Source: Promethearchaeota archaeon (lineage in GTDB: Archaea; Asgardarchaeota; Lokiarchaeia; Sigyniarchaeales; SOKP01). From it: a stretch of DNA of 64,000 nt. The stretch covers positions 124,001-188,000 of the forward strand of contig JAEOSU010000080.1 of assembly GCA_016840165.1 (NCBI GenBank). The letters run 5' to 3'. Position numbers and translations under genes: made by a program. Each line of letters begins with the position of its first letter. The stretch's first letter is position 1. Of the stretch, positions 1 to 9,218 are shown one piece after another. Below the pieces are notes generated by a model, which ran no database searches, was not told where the DNA came from, and saw only the letters and a program-made list of their open reading frames with translations.

Positions 1-1222
1 TCAAATTAATTGTCTTTTTAGCATGATTGTGTATCTTAGGATTTTTATTTTTGAGAAAATTAAAAAGGGGGATGGGATCAAAATTATGACCACACTGAGT
101 TATCTTTGAAATTTTAAGATTGATTATGAATTCATTTCTTTGAGATAAAAAGTAATATGTTGTAAATAGTATCATTGTAATCTCCTCGATAATTGCCGCC
201 CAAGAGAGTAGAAGATAATTAGGTATAATTTGATTCGTGATAGCCCAAAAGTTAAAAACTTCAGATAATTTATCTGAATTGACAATTAAGAAATTAATTA
301 GGACATTAATCCCAATAGCAGCGATTAAATAAGCGGAAAAATATATATCTATAGCTTTATATTTAATTTTTCTCCCCCAAAATCTTGTGAAATATCCAAC
401 GACTCCAAAGAATAAGGTGACAAATACAAATACTGAAGTCATAGTAGAAAAAGCCAGAGAGCCGGTAAAATATAATCCAATAGTTTGAAAAAAAGAAATC
501 CAAGCCCATACAAATACAAACAACATGACTCCAAAAGTTATATAGGGAATCGGCTCAGACAGAAACTGTTTAATTCCTCTTTTACTATTTTCAAAATTAA
601 GGAAAGAATAACGCTTTATTTCCGGAATATGATAATATGCATTAGAAAGGCCGGCGATATACCCTTTCGAACCAAAAAAAGTTAAAATCGTTATAGGATA
701 TATTAACAGCCAAGAGATCCATATTATCGCAAAAGGAATATTTACTATAGCTATAAAAAAAGGTGGTATTATAAAAAATAAATAAAGAATAATTGCCATT
801 GAAATTGACACTATTTTATTATTTGAGATATTAATAAAGTGTTTACTCAAGAACTTATGAAAAACTGTCAATCCTTCACTTGATTTTCCACTAATAGCAA
901 TAAATAGGAAATCTATTAAGGGGTATATTGAAATATAAAGCACACATACTAAAAAAGGGAGGAGAAAAGCTAAAGGATGGATTTCTGGTGGTGAGATAGA
1001 GGGATTTGTCCAAAATTCAGGAGTTTTTACTGTGAAAATAAAAGCCATCACCACAACAACCATGACAGAGAAACTAAAAATTATTCCATAAAAAATTGTT
1101 AATATCCTATCTTTTAAACTAAATTCTCCTTTCTTAACCAAGCTAACTTGTTTATTAATTATAAAAAACCCGAAAATGCAGAATATTATAAACAAAACAA
1201 GAAAAATCGATTCAACAATCAA
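1..1222 (-). CDS. Multi-pass membrane protein, 3' end cut by window edge
   Basis: This frame is missing from the ORF track because it runs off the left edge. It reads without a stop for about 407 codons from a TTG at 1222 (LIVESIFLVLFIIF) to position 1. A TAA lies directly upstream of the TTG, so no earlier start exists in frame. I count about nine hydrophobic segments, including SFSVMVVVVMAFIFTV and LLLSWAAIIEEITMILF, so it is an integral membrane protein. A conserved-looking stretch WAAIIEEIT in the last visible helix carries two acidic residues. No family was recognised, so no substrate or activity is proposed. It is transcribed divergently from the GINS gene. The C-terminus lies outside the window. 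Confidence 0.75.
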   Translation of the reverse strand, partial: MIVESIFLVLFIIFCIFGFFIINKQVSLVKKGEFSLKDRILTIFYGIIFSFSVMVVVVMAFIFTVKTPEFWTNPSISPPEIHPLAFLLPFLVCVLYISIYPLIDFLFIAISGKSSEGLTVFHKFLSKHFINISNNKIVSISMAIILYLFFIIPPFFIAIVNIPFAIIWISWLLIYPITILTFFGSKGYIAGLSNAYYHIPEIKRYSFLNFENSKRGIKQFLSEPIPYITFGVMLFVFVWAWISFFQTIGLYFTGSLAFSTMTSVFVFVTLFFGVVGYFTRFWGRKIKYKAIDIYFSAYLIAAIGINVLINFLIVNSDKLSEVFNFWAITNQIIPNYLLLSWAAIIEEITMILFTTYYFLSQRNEFIINLKISKITQCGHNFDPIPLFNFLKNKNPKIHNHAKKTINL

Positions 1223-1292
1223 TTAATTCACAATAAATTTTGTTATGTTAAGTAAATAATAAATTATTATTTCCGTTTTATTGTATAGTTTT

Positions 1293-1303
1293 AGTATATA
1301 AAG
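1293..1303 (+). promoter_or_regulatory. TATA box for the GINS gene
   Basis: The sequence AGTATATAAAGG is a good archaeal TATA box centred about 27 bases before the GTG at 1326. That is the usual distance from box to transcription start, so the GINS transcript is probably leaderless. No Shine-Dalgarno sequence stands before the start. Confidence 0.55.
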
Positions 1304-1325
1304 GTAAGTTTATTTATTAAATATA

Positions 1326-1895
1326 GTGAGTGAGACTTTGGAAAGAGTAGAGGAAAATTTCGAGAATTATTTATTAAGGCTGAATTTTATATATAAAAAT
1401 CAAACTATTACCACTAAGTGTATTAAAGATCATCCAGGAGTACCCTTATTAGGAGAAACTTACGGTCCTTATCAAAAGGATAAGGAATATAATATAAAGT
1501 TTTTTATAGCAGTACCATTCATAAAAAACGGTTATTTAAAAGTGAAAGAGACGGAGAAATGTGATAATGTTGATGTAATGAATTATGCAGTTGAGGAAGG
1601 AGATAATGAAAGCTTGATTCGCAGAGAAAATAAACATTTTCTAAATAAAATTAAAGAATTCAGATATTTTATGGAAAGAGAGGTTGAGAAAAAGTCGAGA
1701 CCAGAAGTTGAATTAAAGCGCTATAAATCATATCATGCAAGTATTGTTGATAGTAGATTAAGCAAGTTATTAAGATTAGCAAAGGTTGATTTATCGTTGA
1801 ATGATGAACAGAAATTGACAAATTCAGAGATAAGATTATTCAATCAATTTTCAAAGAAAATTAAAATTTGGAGAGAGTTTTTTTTAAATCGATAA
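1326..1895 (+). CDS. GINS complex protein, Gins23 (Psf2/Psf3) type
   Basis: The 189-residue protein matches the archaeal GINS layout. A small beta-rich part comes first (GPYQKDKEYNIKFFIAVPFI, like the Psf2 GPF..G..VPLWLA stretch), followed by a helical domain ending in SRLSKLLRLA and EIRLFNQFSKKIKIWREFF. The beta-first order is that of Psf2/Psf3, hence Gins23 rather than Gins51. GINS joins Cdc45/RecJ and MCM to form the replicative helicase. The start is GTG at 1326 behind a TATA box and probably leaderless. The gene stands alone and converges with the phosphoribosyltransferase gene, 15 bases away. The family call rests on visual motif similarity. Confidence 0.68.
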   Translation: MSETLERVEENFENYLLRLNFIYKNQTITTKCIKDHPGVPLLGETYGPYQKDKEYNIKFFIAVPFIKNGYLKVKETEKCDNVDVMNYAVEEGDNESLIRRENKHFLNKIKEFRYFMEREVEKKSRPEVELKRYKSYHASIVDSRLSKLLRLAKVDLSLNDEQKLTNSEIRLFNQFSKKIKIWREFFLNR

Positions 1896-1910
1896 ATTCA
1901 GTAAGAAAGT

Positions 1911-2597
1911 TTATTTGTTAGTTTTTAATTTTATTTCTCTTATTCCATACTTTTTATAATAGGTTTCAATTTGGTGGGCAATTTTTGGATCTAAGTCCAT
2001 ATGGAATAAGATATTGGGAACATTACTCATTGAATAATATTTAATGCCCATCTCTTTTAATGTATCCTCAAAATAATTTCCATCATCTGAAATCTCTTCA
2101 CGATTAGTTAAAGCAATTACTGAAAGGATATTAATATTAAGATTTTTTAGTAAATTGACGCTTTTTATTAATGATTGACCGGTGGTACTCACATCCTCTA
2201 ATATAATTATATCACCTTTAGGATAACCAAGAAAAAACTTGTCTTTTGAATCACCATGATTCTTTGGTTTCCCTCTTCCCATTGACATAGGAAATGCCCC
2301 AATTTTGTAATCCTTATGGGATCTTGCCCATTTAAACTGAGTAATTATACCTAGTTTTGATGCACCTTCTGGAACCCCATAAAAGCAATTTGGTTCTAAT
2401 TTCAAATATTTAGTAAAAGATATTAAATAATCAGTTAATTTATCAAGTAAAAAAACATCCTCTGCAATAGTTCTCCAATTTACATAAAAACATGAAGATC
2501 TACCAGATTTTAGTTCAATTGGTTCCTCAGGAAATCCAATTACTTTGTTATTTATGATAAACTCAATGAACTGTTCCTTAACGGTTTCCCATATCAT
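1911..2597 (-). CDS. pyrE: Orotate phosphoribosyltransferase-like protein
   Basis: A type I phosphoribosyltransferase of 228 residues. The PRPP-binding loop is IILEDVSTTGQS, close to the orotate phosphoribosyltransferase form (VEDVxTTGxS). Upstream, KSGRSSCFYVNWRTI resembles the OPRTase substrate region. OPRTase joins orotate and PRPP to give OMP in pyrimidine synthesis; pyrI lies about 52 kb further on in this window. The sequence is divergent, so another base-specific phosphoribosyltransferase is possible. It is the last gene of the leftward topo VI run, 9 bases after the small unknown gene. Confidence 0.72.
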   Translation of the reverse strand: MIWETVKEQFIEFIINNKVIGFPEEPIELKSGRSSCFYVNWRTIAEDVFLLDKLTDYLISFTKYLKLEPNCFYGVPEGASKLGIITQFKWARSHKDYKIGAFPMSMGRGKPKNHGDSKDKFFLGYPKGDIIILEDVSTTGQSLIKSVNLLKNLNINILSVIALTNREEISDDGNYFEDTLKEMGIKYYSMSNVPNILFHMDLDPKIAHQIETYYKKYGIREIKLKTNK

Positions 2598-2606
2598 TTA
2601 AAAAGG

Positions 2607-3131
2607 TTAACCTCGCAATAATAAGTATTCTTTTCTGATTTTAGCATATTCTTCCCCTGAGATTTTTCCAGCTAAAAAATCTTTTTCTTTTTGTTGCATC
2701 AATTTCCTTTTTGTATCTAGTTTCTTTTTCTTCTCTTCGCTACTAAATCTCTCTGAAATCTTTGTTAGTAAATTTTGTACTTTTTCATTTTTTAAAGTTG
2801 CAAGTTTTTTTAAGTATGGTTTGATTGGTTCCATTTGGTCGATATTCTTCTTCGAAAGTTCTTCTAATCTTATTAGGGCATCAAGAATTTCATCCTCTTT
2901 ATCACTTTCTAATACATCTATCAAACGAGGTATAGCAACATCGTTCAAAACTTCATTGAGATAATTTTCTACTTCCTTTTTAAGTATATTATCATTATAA
3001 GATTTTAGTTGATTATTCTTGACATATTCAATAAAGATTAAAGGTAATTCGACTGGCCACTCTTCCATTTTTTCTTTATCAATTAATTGTACAATTCCAC
3101 CATCTTTTTTTTGAAACACTCTTATATCCAA
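2607..3131 (-). CDS. Conserved-looking protein of unknown function in the topo VI operon
   Basis: 174 residues, not recognised. The middle (residues 55-125) is helical with a repeat-like pattern (AIPRLIDVLESDKEDEILDALIRLEELSKK) reminiscent of HEAT-type helical repeats. The C-terminus is basic and ends in FLAGKISGEEYAKIRKEYLLL, which resembles the short SHOCT-like helical tail. The TTG start at 3131 lies inside the last codons of topo VI A (10-base overlap), right after GGGTGA, so translation is probably coupled to topo VI A. The position suggests a link to topoisomerase VI or simply co-expression; no function is assigned. Confidence 0.7.
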   Translation of the reverse strand: MDIRVFQKKDGGIVQLIDKEKMEEWPVELPLIFIEYVKNNQLKSYNDNILKKEVENYLNEVLNDVAIPRLIDVLESDKEDEILDALIRLEELSKKNIDQMEPIKPYLKKLATLKNEKVQNLLTKISERFSSEEKKKKLDTKRKLMQQKEKDFLAGKISGEEYAKIRKEYLLLRG

Positions 3132-4309
3132 TCACCCGTACTTAATTTTTCTGGTAGATACTCTTCTGATAAAAATTCAAGCCCATGTGAAGATAATGCT
3201 TGGATCTCAGCCTTTTTCTTGAATTGTAATGCTAGTTTTAAATCTTCTTCCCATTTCTTATTTTTCTTTACAAAATCTTCCTTTAACAATTCTTTTGTTC
3301 TCTTAATGTCCATAGGTTTCATATCTAACCGTGCTTTTTTAGGAACGTTATATTTATCTAGATCTTTAGTTAACACCCCCAGAAGCTTTATATCTGGGGT
3401 TGCTAAAAACGGTGATTCATAGCTTAATCTTTTCGATCCCCGTAAATAAACACTATGAATATAGTGACCATAGGGATCACTGTCTACTAAACTAAAAACC
3501 GGTAATTGAAGTTCTTTATTTAATCTTTTTAAAAACATACGCGTAGCGATATCGGCAGCACCTTTTGCAGTCATTATTATGGAGGGATACTTCTTCCAAA
3601 ACTTATCCTCTGAAATACGCCTCATTGCGGCTTCTTTTTCAATTACAAGGATAAATTCAGCATCAGATTCAATAATATCTACTTTATCTAACATTGGAGT
3701 TATTGCCCAAGCTCCAGACCCAAATTTTTCTAAGTCGATGATATTATTTTCATCCCTAATTCTCAAGCGACCAACACACAAACCTTTAGCTGAAGCAATG
3801 ATGTGAGTGGAATTTCTAGTAGTATAGAGCATAGAAGAAATATCTTCAATACTTTTATCACTATTTTTCTGTTCTCCATATATCTCGACATCTTGATAAA
3901 AAACATCCCTTAATGTACTATGTTTATCTTTAACAAGCAACTCGTGAACTACTTCAGCAACTCTCATCAATCGGGTTATATCCGCTACACTAGCAAGAGA
4001 ATGAAATTGTTTTTTAATAATTTGTTTGCCTAATAACAATAAATCATTTTCCTCGTCCCATATTATATTACTTGCGGTTCTAGAAGGTAATTCCAGCGAT
4101 GGCCTTCCAGTTGCATATATCATCTCGATTAGGTTATCCACGACCTCGTATAAGCGATTAAGCGTTTCATTTCTACTCAGTTCATCTACTTCAATAGTAT
4201 CTAGTGGAAGTTTTACTTCCTTAGTATCTTTTCTTTTTGCTTGATAATCTTCGAAAAGCTTTCGAGCTGCTTTTAAATCATATTCTGTTATAGCTTTTTT
4301 TTTTGCCAA
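3122..4309 (-). CDS. top6A: DNA topoisomerase VI subunit A (Spo11-like)
   Basis: Subunit A cuts both DNA strands and becomes covalently attached to the 5' ends; with subunit B it forms the A2B2 type IIB topoisomerase. The 395-residue protein has the winged-helix catalytic motif STLRDVFYQ, with Tyr138 as likely nucleophile, and the TOPRIM acidic residues in LVIEKEAAM and FSLVDSDPYGHY. Its length is normal for the family. The TTG start at 4309 follows AGGT by seven bases, a clear ribosome-binding site. It lies 12 bases after topo VI B in the same operon. The same fold underlies eukaryotic Spo11. Confidence 0.95.
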   Translation of the reverse strand: MAKKKAITEYDLKAARKLFEDYQAKRKDTKEVKLPLDTIEVDELSRNETLNRLYEVVDNLIEMIYATGRPSLELPSRTASNIIWDEENDLLLLGKQIIKKQFHSLASVADITRLMRVAEVVHELLVKDKHSTLRDVFYQDVEIYGEQKNSDKSIEDISSMLYTTRNSTHIIASAKGLCVGRLRIRDENNIIDLEKFGSGAWAITPMLDKVDIIESDAEFILVIEKEAAMRRISEDKFWKKYPSIIMTAKGAADIATRMFLKRLNKELQLPVFSLVDSDPYGHYIHSVYLRGSKRLSYESPFLATPDIKLLGVLTKDLDKYNVPKKARLDMKPMDIKRTKELLKEDFVKKNKKWEEDLKLALQFKKKAEIQALSSHGLEFLSEEYLPEKLSTGDWI

Positions 4310-4321
4310 TTCAATTACCTA

Positions 4322-7300
4322 CTATTTTAATTTCCAATGTTTTTTCCCTTTTTTAATTTCAACAATTATGATTCCTTTTCTTTCTAATTCTTTTAATTTA
4401 AGCTGTAGGAATCGAGCATCCATCATATCTTTTATTTTCATCTTAAAAATTAATGAAGTGATTGGTTGCCATTCATTAGATAAGAATTTCAATATTTTAT
4501 CAGTCGATATTATTGGTAATTGTGTTTGAGTCGTTTTCTTTTCAGTAACTTTTGGTTCTTTTTTGATGGGAACTTTAACGATATTCTTTTGCTCAATAAG
4601 AGGAGTTTCTTGGTAGGGTTCTTTTACTTTTTCTTTTAATTCCTCAGCAGTAGCCTTATCATGTAAAAGAGATTCTTGAATAATAGTAATCATTTCATTC
4701 TTTTTTAGGTTAGATGAAAGTTCGATATTCTTTTCCTCACAATATTCCATGAGTTCTCCTTTAGTCATATTTTTTAGGGTTTTTGGGGATAAAACTTCCA
4801 TTTTTGAAATAGGTGCCTCCTTAGATTTCACAATTGTCTCAGTTTCTTTTAATTTATTGATGTATTGTTCAGACTCAATTTTTGGAGTTTCTGTAGGAGT
4901 TATTTTAGCACCGATGGCATTTATCATTAAAGTTTCTAATTCAGAAACAGATATTTTATCCGTATATTTACTATTCCCCTGAGTAGCAATATTATAAATG
5001 CTTTCTACGAAGGTTGGAATATATTTCTCAATATAGCTTGCTCTTTTCTCTTTTTTGCTTAAGTTCGCTTTTCTGTTAAGATAAACACGTAATCTTCTGC
5101 CTATAGCCTCAAGACAATATTTTATTTCTTTTATTAATTCTGGATCATCTGCTAAAGCATTTTTTGACTGGGATTTGAACATAAGATGGACATAAGGACC
5201 TGAAACATTAATTAATAACAATATAGGTCCTTTAGGTAAATTATTATCATATACATCAAGTTTGTAATTCTTCCAATTGACAGTTTGAACTGCTTTAGTA
5301 ATAGCGCAATCAGCGTTATCTCTCAATTTTGGAGTTCGGTTGACATATCTAAATAAAACATCACTAGATCGTTTAGGAGTTTCAAGTTTTTTTGGATCAT
5401 TACAATAAGCTAATACCGCTTCTACGACATAAGCAAGTCCTTTTCCACTTGTAGGAGGTCTAGTCTCAGCAGATACAAAATCGTCATCCCGAGAATAATT
5501 ATCGGTAAAATATTCAAAAATCTGTTCATAGGATTTTAAGGATGGATTTACTGATAATTCTAATATATTTTGTATTGAATGCTTGAGTTTTTCCTTATCA
5601 ACACTTACTTCATTTAAATTGATCCCATTCATGATCTGCAGATTAAACTCGAGAAGATCTTGCTTTGTTAATTGTTTATCGTCTTTTAATTGAACCTGTT
5701 TAGCTAACTGTATTAGTTCTTCAATGGGCTCCTCAAAATCTTCAGTTGCTTCTGAAATTTTTAAACCTATTTCCTTAATTAATGTATTTTCTAAGACGGT
5801 GTCCCCCACAGGAATGGCTGTATCAGTGGGGGGTGCCATGTACTTTATAGACTTAAAAGCGTGGAATAATGAATTGAATTGTTTATTTGTAACTTCTGAT
5901 GGTTTCGATTTAGAGATTTGAACCTCTTCCACCAGATCTTCTAATTCTGATCGATTGATCACTTTTTTTAATTCAACTAAATTGTCCTTATTCGACTCAA
6001 TCAGTTTGTTTAAATCGTTTTTAATCTTTTGCTTTTCTTTATTGATGGCTTTGATATCGACTAGTAATTTATCAATATTTTGTTCTATCTTCTTTTGATC
6101 TTTTTTAGTCTCAGCTTTTTCAATACGATCGCTGTATTTTTTTATTTGTTTTTGGATTTTTTCTAAATCTTTATTAAATTGATTATAATCTGATATCTTT
6201 TCCCAGTATTTCTCTACTAAATCATGTGATTCAATTTTATAAATGATAAGTTTTTCTCGTGGTTTTTTAGATTTCCCAAAAACACGCTTTTCGAAAGTTA
6301 AGAATAGAATATCTTCATTCTTTTTTTCATTTTTTTGGATAAATCCCGACTTAAGAATGAGTAGGTCTAATTCATCCTCTAAACTTCTTTGGGCAGACTT
6401 TATAATTTTTTTTGCTGTATTAGAACTTACTCGGACGAAATTATCTTGTAAAAACGCAGAAACGGTTAGATTTTCGGATTTGGCGATTAAATCCTGCAAA
6501 TCCCCGATATTTGTTGAGGAAGGATGAGGTTTTGCATATTTTGGTTCCCTTGGAAATGAGGAGACTAAACGCTCGAACTTTAATTCCTCACCATAAGGAT
6601 CGATATAGATTATCGTTATATGAGGATTCATAAGTGCGGTTTGTCGAATGTAAATATCCGCTGAACCTCTTTTATATTTTGTATTTAAATAATTAAGTTT
6701 TATGTACGTGCCATGTAAAAAGGGACTGTCAACCTCAGTGGGATGTACTAGATATCTTTTTTCATTTTTAGATGTCGTGAAAAATTCTGAAACGGTGGCA
6801 TAGATGTTGTCACTCGATTTTGATACAGCAATAATTGGCTTACCAGTTGTGTTTTGTGAATCACTAAAAGCACTTGGAGCTCCGAATCCTTGACTACCTC
6901 TAGTCTGCTTTAATTCGAAACTTTTTGATGAAGCTAAGTATTTTCCGAATTTACGTAAATCATTTTTACCCATACCTATTCCATTATCAAAAATCTCGAA
7001 GGAATAACTCATAACATTTTTTTGAGATAACTCAGAAGTTAAAAAACTTGGTGCCTCTGACTCTCTGAGACGTATTATGACTAAAGGTTCTGTATCTATG
7101 ATGGATTCTACTGGCTTAATGATTTCATTCATATCTTCAATGATACGTAAAACTTCCTCTTCTACTTCTAATTCTGATTTGTCAACTATTTCTCCAGATT
7201 CTGTTTCTTTATCTTCGTTAAGTATTTTAGTTTCTTCTGAGATTTCTGCTGGACGGATACCCATCTCCTGCATGAGAACACTTTTAGCTTCATTATTTAA

Positions 7301-7573
7301 TGGTTTTTTTTCATCTTCATCCATTCCATCTTGAAGAATTGACAAATTTCGTAAAGTGAGTTCTTGATCTAATGAAAAGGCAATTTTTGAAGAATCTTTT
7401 TGTAATTCATTCCATTGAAAAGACTCAATTGCATCAAGAGCATTATCCATAAATTCTGCAGCGTATTGGGTATGTTTCCAATAACCAAATTCAAATCCTA
7501 CGAGCTGTGTGCGTTTCCTCATGAACTGAGCAATAGTTCCTTGCTCAATTCTTCCATCATCTTCAGAAGTAAT
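4322..7573 (-). CDS. top6B: DNA topoisomerase VI subunit B, unusually long, probable AUU start
   Basis: The GHKL ATPase subunit that gates DNA passage. Counted from the ATG at 7522, the ATP-site motifs are AAEFMDNALDA (residues 21-31), FDNGIGM (178-184) and RGSQGFGAPSAF (208-219). Transducer motifs are YMAPPTDTAIPVGD (561-574), TRPPTSGKGLAYVVEAVLAY and LFRYVNRTP. The protein is about 1083 residues; most family members are 500-620. The excess is an acidic insert (65-165), a charged coiled coil (about 436-545) and a C-terminal extension from about 890 with a SAP-like helix pair (MTKGELMEYCEEKNIEL) and a final winged-helix-like stretch. Upstream of ATG 7522 the frame continues with GTIAQFMRKRTQLVGF, matching the family's N-terminal strap (ISEFF..N....GF). 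No ATG, GTG or TTG is available there; ATT at 7573 follows AGGT by seven bases, so I start there. Confidence 0.93.
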   Translation of the reverse strand: MTSEDDGRIEQGTIAQFMRKRTQLVGFEFGYWKHTQYAAEFMDNALDAIESFQWNELQKDSSKIAFSLDQELTLRNLSILQDGMDEDEKKPLNNEAKSVLMQEMGIRPAEISEETKILNEDKETESGEIVDKSELEVEEEVLRIIEDMNEIIKPVESIIDTEPLVIIRLRESEAPSFLTSELSQKNVMSYSFEIFDNGIGMGKNDLRKFGKYLASSKSFELKQTRGSQGFGAPSAFSDSQNTTGKPIIAVSKSSDNIYATVSEFFTTSKNEKRYLVHPTEVDSPFLHGTYIKLNYLNTKYKRGSADIYIRQTALMNPHITIIYIDPYGEELKFERLVSSFPREPKYAKPHPSSTNIGDLQDLIAKSENLTVSAFLQDNFVRVSSNTAKKIIKSAQRSLEDELDLLILKSGFIQKNEKKNEDILFLTFEKRVFGKSKKPREKLIIYKIESHDLVEKYWEKISDYNQFNKDLEKIQKQIKKYSDRIEKAETKKDQKKIEQNIDKLLVDIKAINKEKQKIKNDLNKLIESNKDNLVELKKVINRSELEDLVEEVQISKSKPSEVTNKQFNSLFHAFKSIKYMAPPTDTAIPVGDTVLENTLIKEIGLKISEATEDFEEPIEELIQLAKQVQLKDDKQLTKQDLLEFNLQIMNGINLNEVSVDKEKLKHSIQNILELSVNPSLKSYEQIFEYFTDNYSRDDDFVSAETRPPTSGKGLAYVVEAVLAYCNDPKKLETPKRSSDVLFRYVNRTPKLRDNADCAITKAVQTVNWKNYKLDVYDNNLPKGPILLLINVSGPYVHLMFKSQSKNALADDPELIKEIKYCLEAIGRRLRVYLNRKANLSKKEKRASYIEKYIPTFVESIYNIATQGNSKYTDKISVSELETLMINAIGAKITPTETPKIESEQYINKLKETETIVKSKEAPISKMEVLSPKTLKNMTKGELMEYCEEKNIELSSNLKKNEMITIIQESLLHDKATAEELKEKVKEPYQETPLIEQKNIVKVPIKKEPKVTEKKTTQTQLPIISTDKILKFLSNEWQPITSLIFKMKIKDMMDARFLQLKLKELERKGIIIVEIKKGKKHWKLK

Positions 7574-7793
7574 TTTAACAACCTACATTATAATATTAAT
7601 CTCAATAAGAAAACCTTAGATCATTATTTTTAATTGTATATCTATTGGTATTAAAACTATGACCTTATGGTAATTTTTCATAATCTTTTTATTTATTTTT
7701 CAAAATCTATCTATTTATTCATTTTGAACTAAAATTGATTTCTTATTTAAATTTTATCCTAGCAGAAAAATTTATCAAAAAGAGTGTAATGAA

Positions 7794-9074
7794 TTAATTA
7801 ATACCTCTAATACGATAGGCTTCTAATGCTACATCTATGATTTTAGATGCAATATAACGTTTAGTATTTTTTTCTACATGAGTAATGTGTTTTTGCTTAT
7901 CAATAATATATACTTCATTATCCTTACTCATAAAGCCTATATCTTCTCTGGCAATATCATTAGCTACTATTAAATCAGCATCTGATTTTAGAAGCCTTTC
8001 ATAAGCCCGATTTATTAATTCAGTTCTAGATACATTTGATTCTGCTTTAAAAGCAACGATGAAGGCTTTGTAGTTTTTCTTCCGAGCAACATCAATTATT
8101 TTTGGAGTAAGTTTCATGTTTACTTGTAATTCTTCAACATTATGAGATGATATTTTACCATCGATACGTTCGACGGGTTTATAATCTGATATAGCAGCAG
8201 CAGAGATGAAAAAATGATAATCTTTATAACTTAGTTCATCTTTAACCGTTCTAATAAAATCCTCAGTTGAAACCACGTTTATTGTTTCGATATACTCAGG
8301 TATTTTGACCATACATTTACCTGCAATTAAGAGTACATCCGCACCCCTCGCAGCAGCTTCTTTTGCAAGTTCAATACCCATTCTTCCTGAAGATCTATTC
8401 GATACAAATCGAACAGAATCTATTGCCTCTCGAGTTGGACCAGCTGTTATTAAAACTTTCATTCCTTCCAAATCTTTCTTCGCTATAACTAAATCAATTA
8501 CGCGATCGATTACATCCTCAACTTTTGCAACTTTAGCTTTCCCTTCTGAAATTCTCGGCCCTAAGATATCAATTCCATATTTTTTAAGTTTAATTATATT
8601 TTGCTCGATTATGGGGTGAAACATGCTTTCATGCATCGCAGGAACCACAACGATGGGTAAATCAGAACCAAAAGCAGTGGAAACAACTGTAGTGACTGGT
8701 GTATCATCAATACCATTAGCAATTTTTGAGATTGTATTCGAAGTAGCAGGACATACTAATATTAAATCTGCCTTACTTGATGCATTTGGTCTATCTCCAG
8801 CAAGAAAAACATGTTCTACCGCACCAGTTAATTTGGTAATAACAGGATTCCCAGTAGCCCAATGCATTATAGAAGGGTTTATTAATTCTGTTGCAGCTCT
8901 AGACATGACCGTTATAACTTCAGCACCTAATCTCATTAACTCTCTTGCAACTATTGGTGCTGTAATTACTGCAACTGATCCAGTTAAACATAAGCATATA
9001 GTTTTACCTCGTAAGATTGTTCCCTTAGTTTCTACGATGTCCTTAGATGGATGATGATACTTATCTCTCAACAT
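7794..9074 (-). CDS. coaBC: Bifunctional phosphopantothenoylcysteine decarboxylase / synthetase
   Basis: Two steps of coenzyme A synthesis in one protein of 426 residues. The N-terminal flavoprotein half (about 22-190) has ICLCLTGSVAV, the substrate-clamp region MHWATGNPVIT and VPAMHESMF. The C-terminal half has VLITAGPTREAIDSVRFVSNRSSGRMG, the nucleotide-binding signature of the CoaB synthetase. The length is that of the standard fused enzyme. Start ATG 9074. It is preceded by an AT-rich gap with TATA-like sequence and is probably its own transcription unit upstream of topo VI B, from which it is separated by about 220 bases. Confidence 0.95.
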   Translation of the reverse strand: MLRDKYHHPSKDIVETKGTILRGKTICLCLTGSVAVITAPIVARELMRLGAEVITVMSRAATELINPSIMHWATGNPVITKLTGAVEHVFLAGDRPNASSKADLILVCPATSNTISKIANGIDDTPVTTVVSTAFGSDLPIVVVPAMHESMFHPIIEQNIIKLKKYGIDILGPRISEGKAKVAKVEDVIDRVIDLVIAKKDLEGMKVLITAGPTREAIDSVRFVSNRSSGRMGIELAKEAAARGADVLLIAGKCMVKIPEYIETINVVSTEDFIRTVKDELSYKDYHFFISAAAISDYKPVERIDGKISSHNVEELQVNMKLTPKIIDVARKKNYKAFIVAFKAESNVSRTELINRAYERLLKSDADLIVANDIAREDIGFMSKDNEVYIIDKQKHITHVEKNTKRYIASKIIDVALEAYRIRGIN

Positions 9075-9218
9075 TTACATTCTCGTATATTAATTGTTCA
9101 ATATTATAAAAATATATATAAAATATAAAAATACTGGAAAATTAGATTTTTGTTTTAGAAACTTAGATTTAAACTATATTTATATTGAATGTTCTAACTT
9201 GAAATATATAAAAAAGAT

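Noticed and set aside
485-685. Plus-strand ORF of 66 codons at the left end
   Set aside because: It is antisense to the truncated membrane protein frame, which has a far better coding pattern.
7077-9054. Plus-strand ORFs at 7077, 8305 and 8623
   Set aside because: They lie wholly opposite topo VI B or coaBC and have Ser/Ile-rich composition expected from antisense reading.
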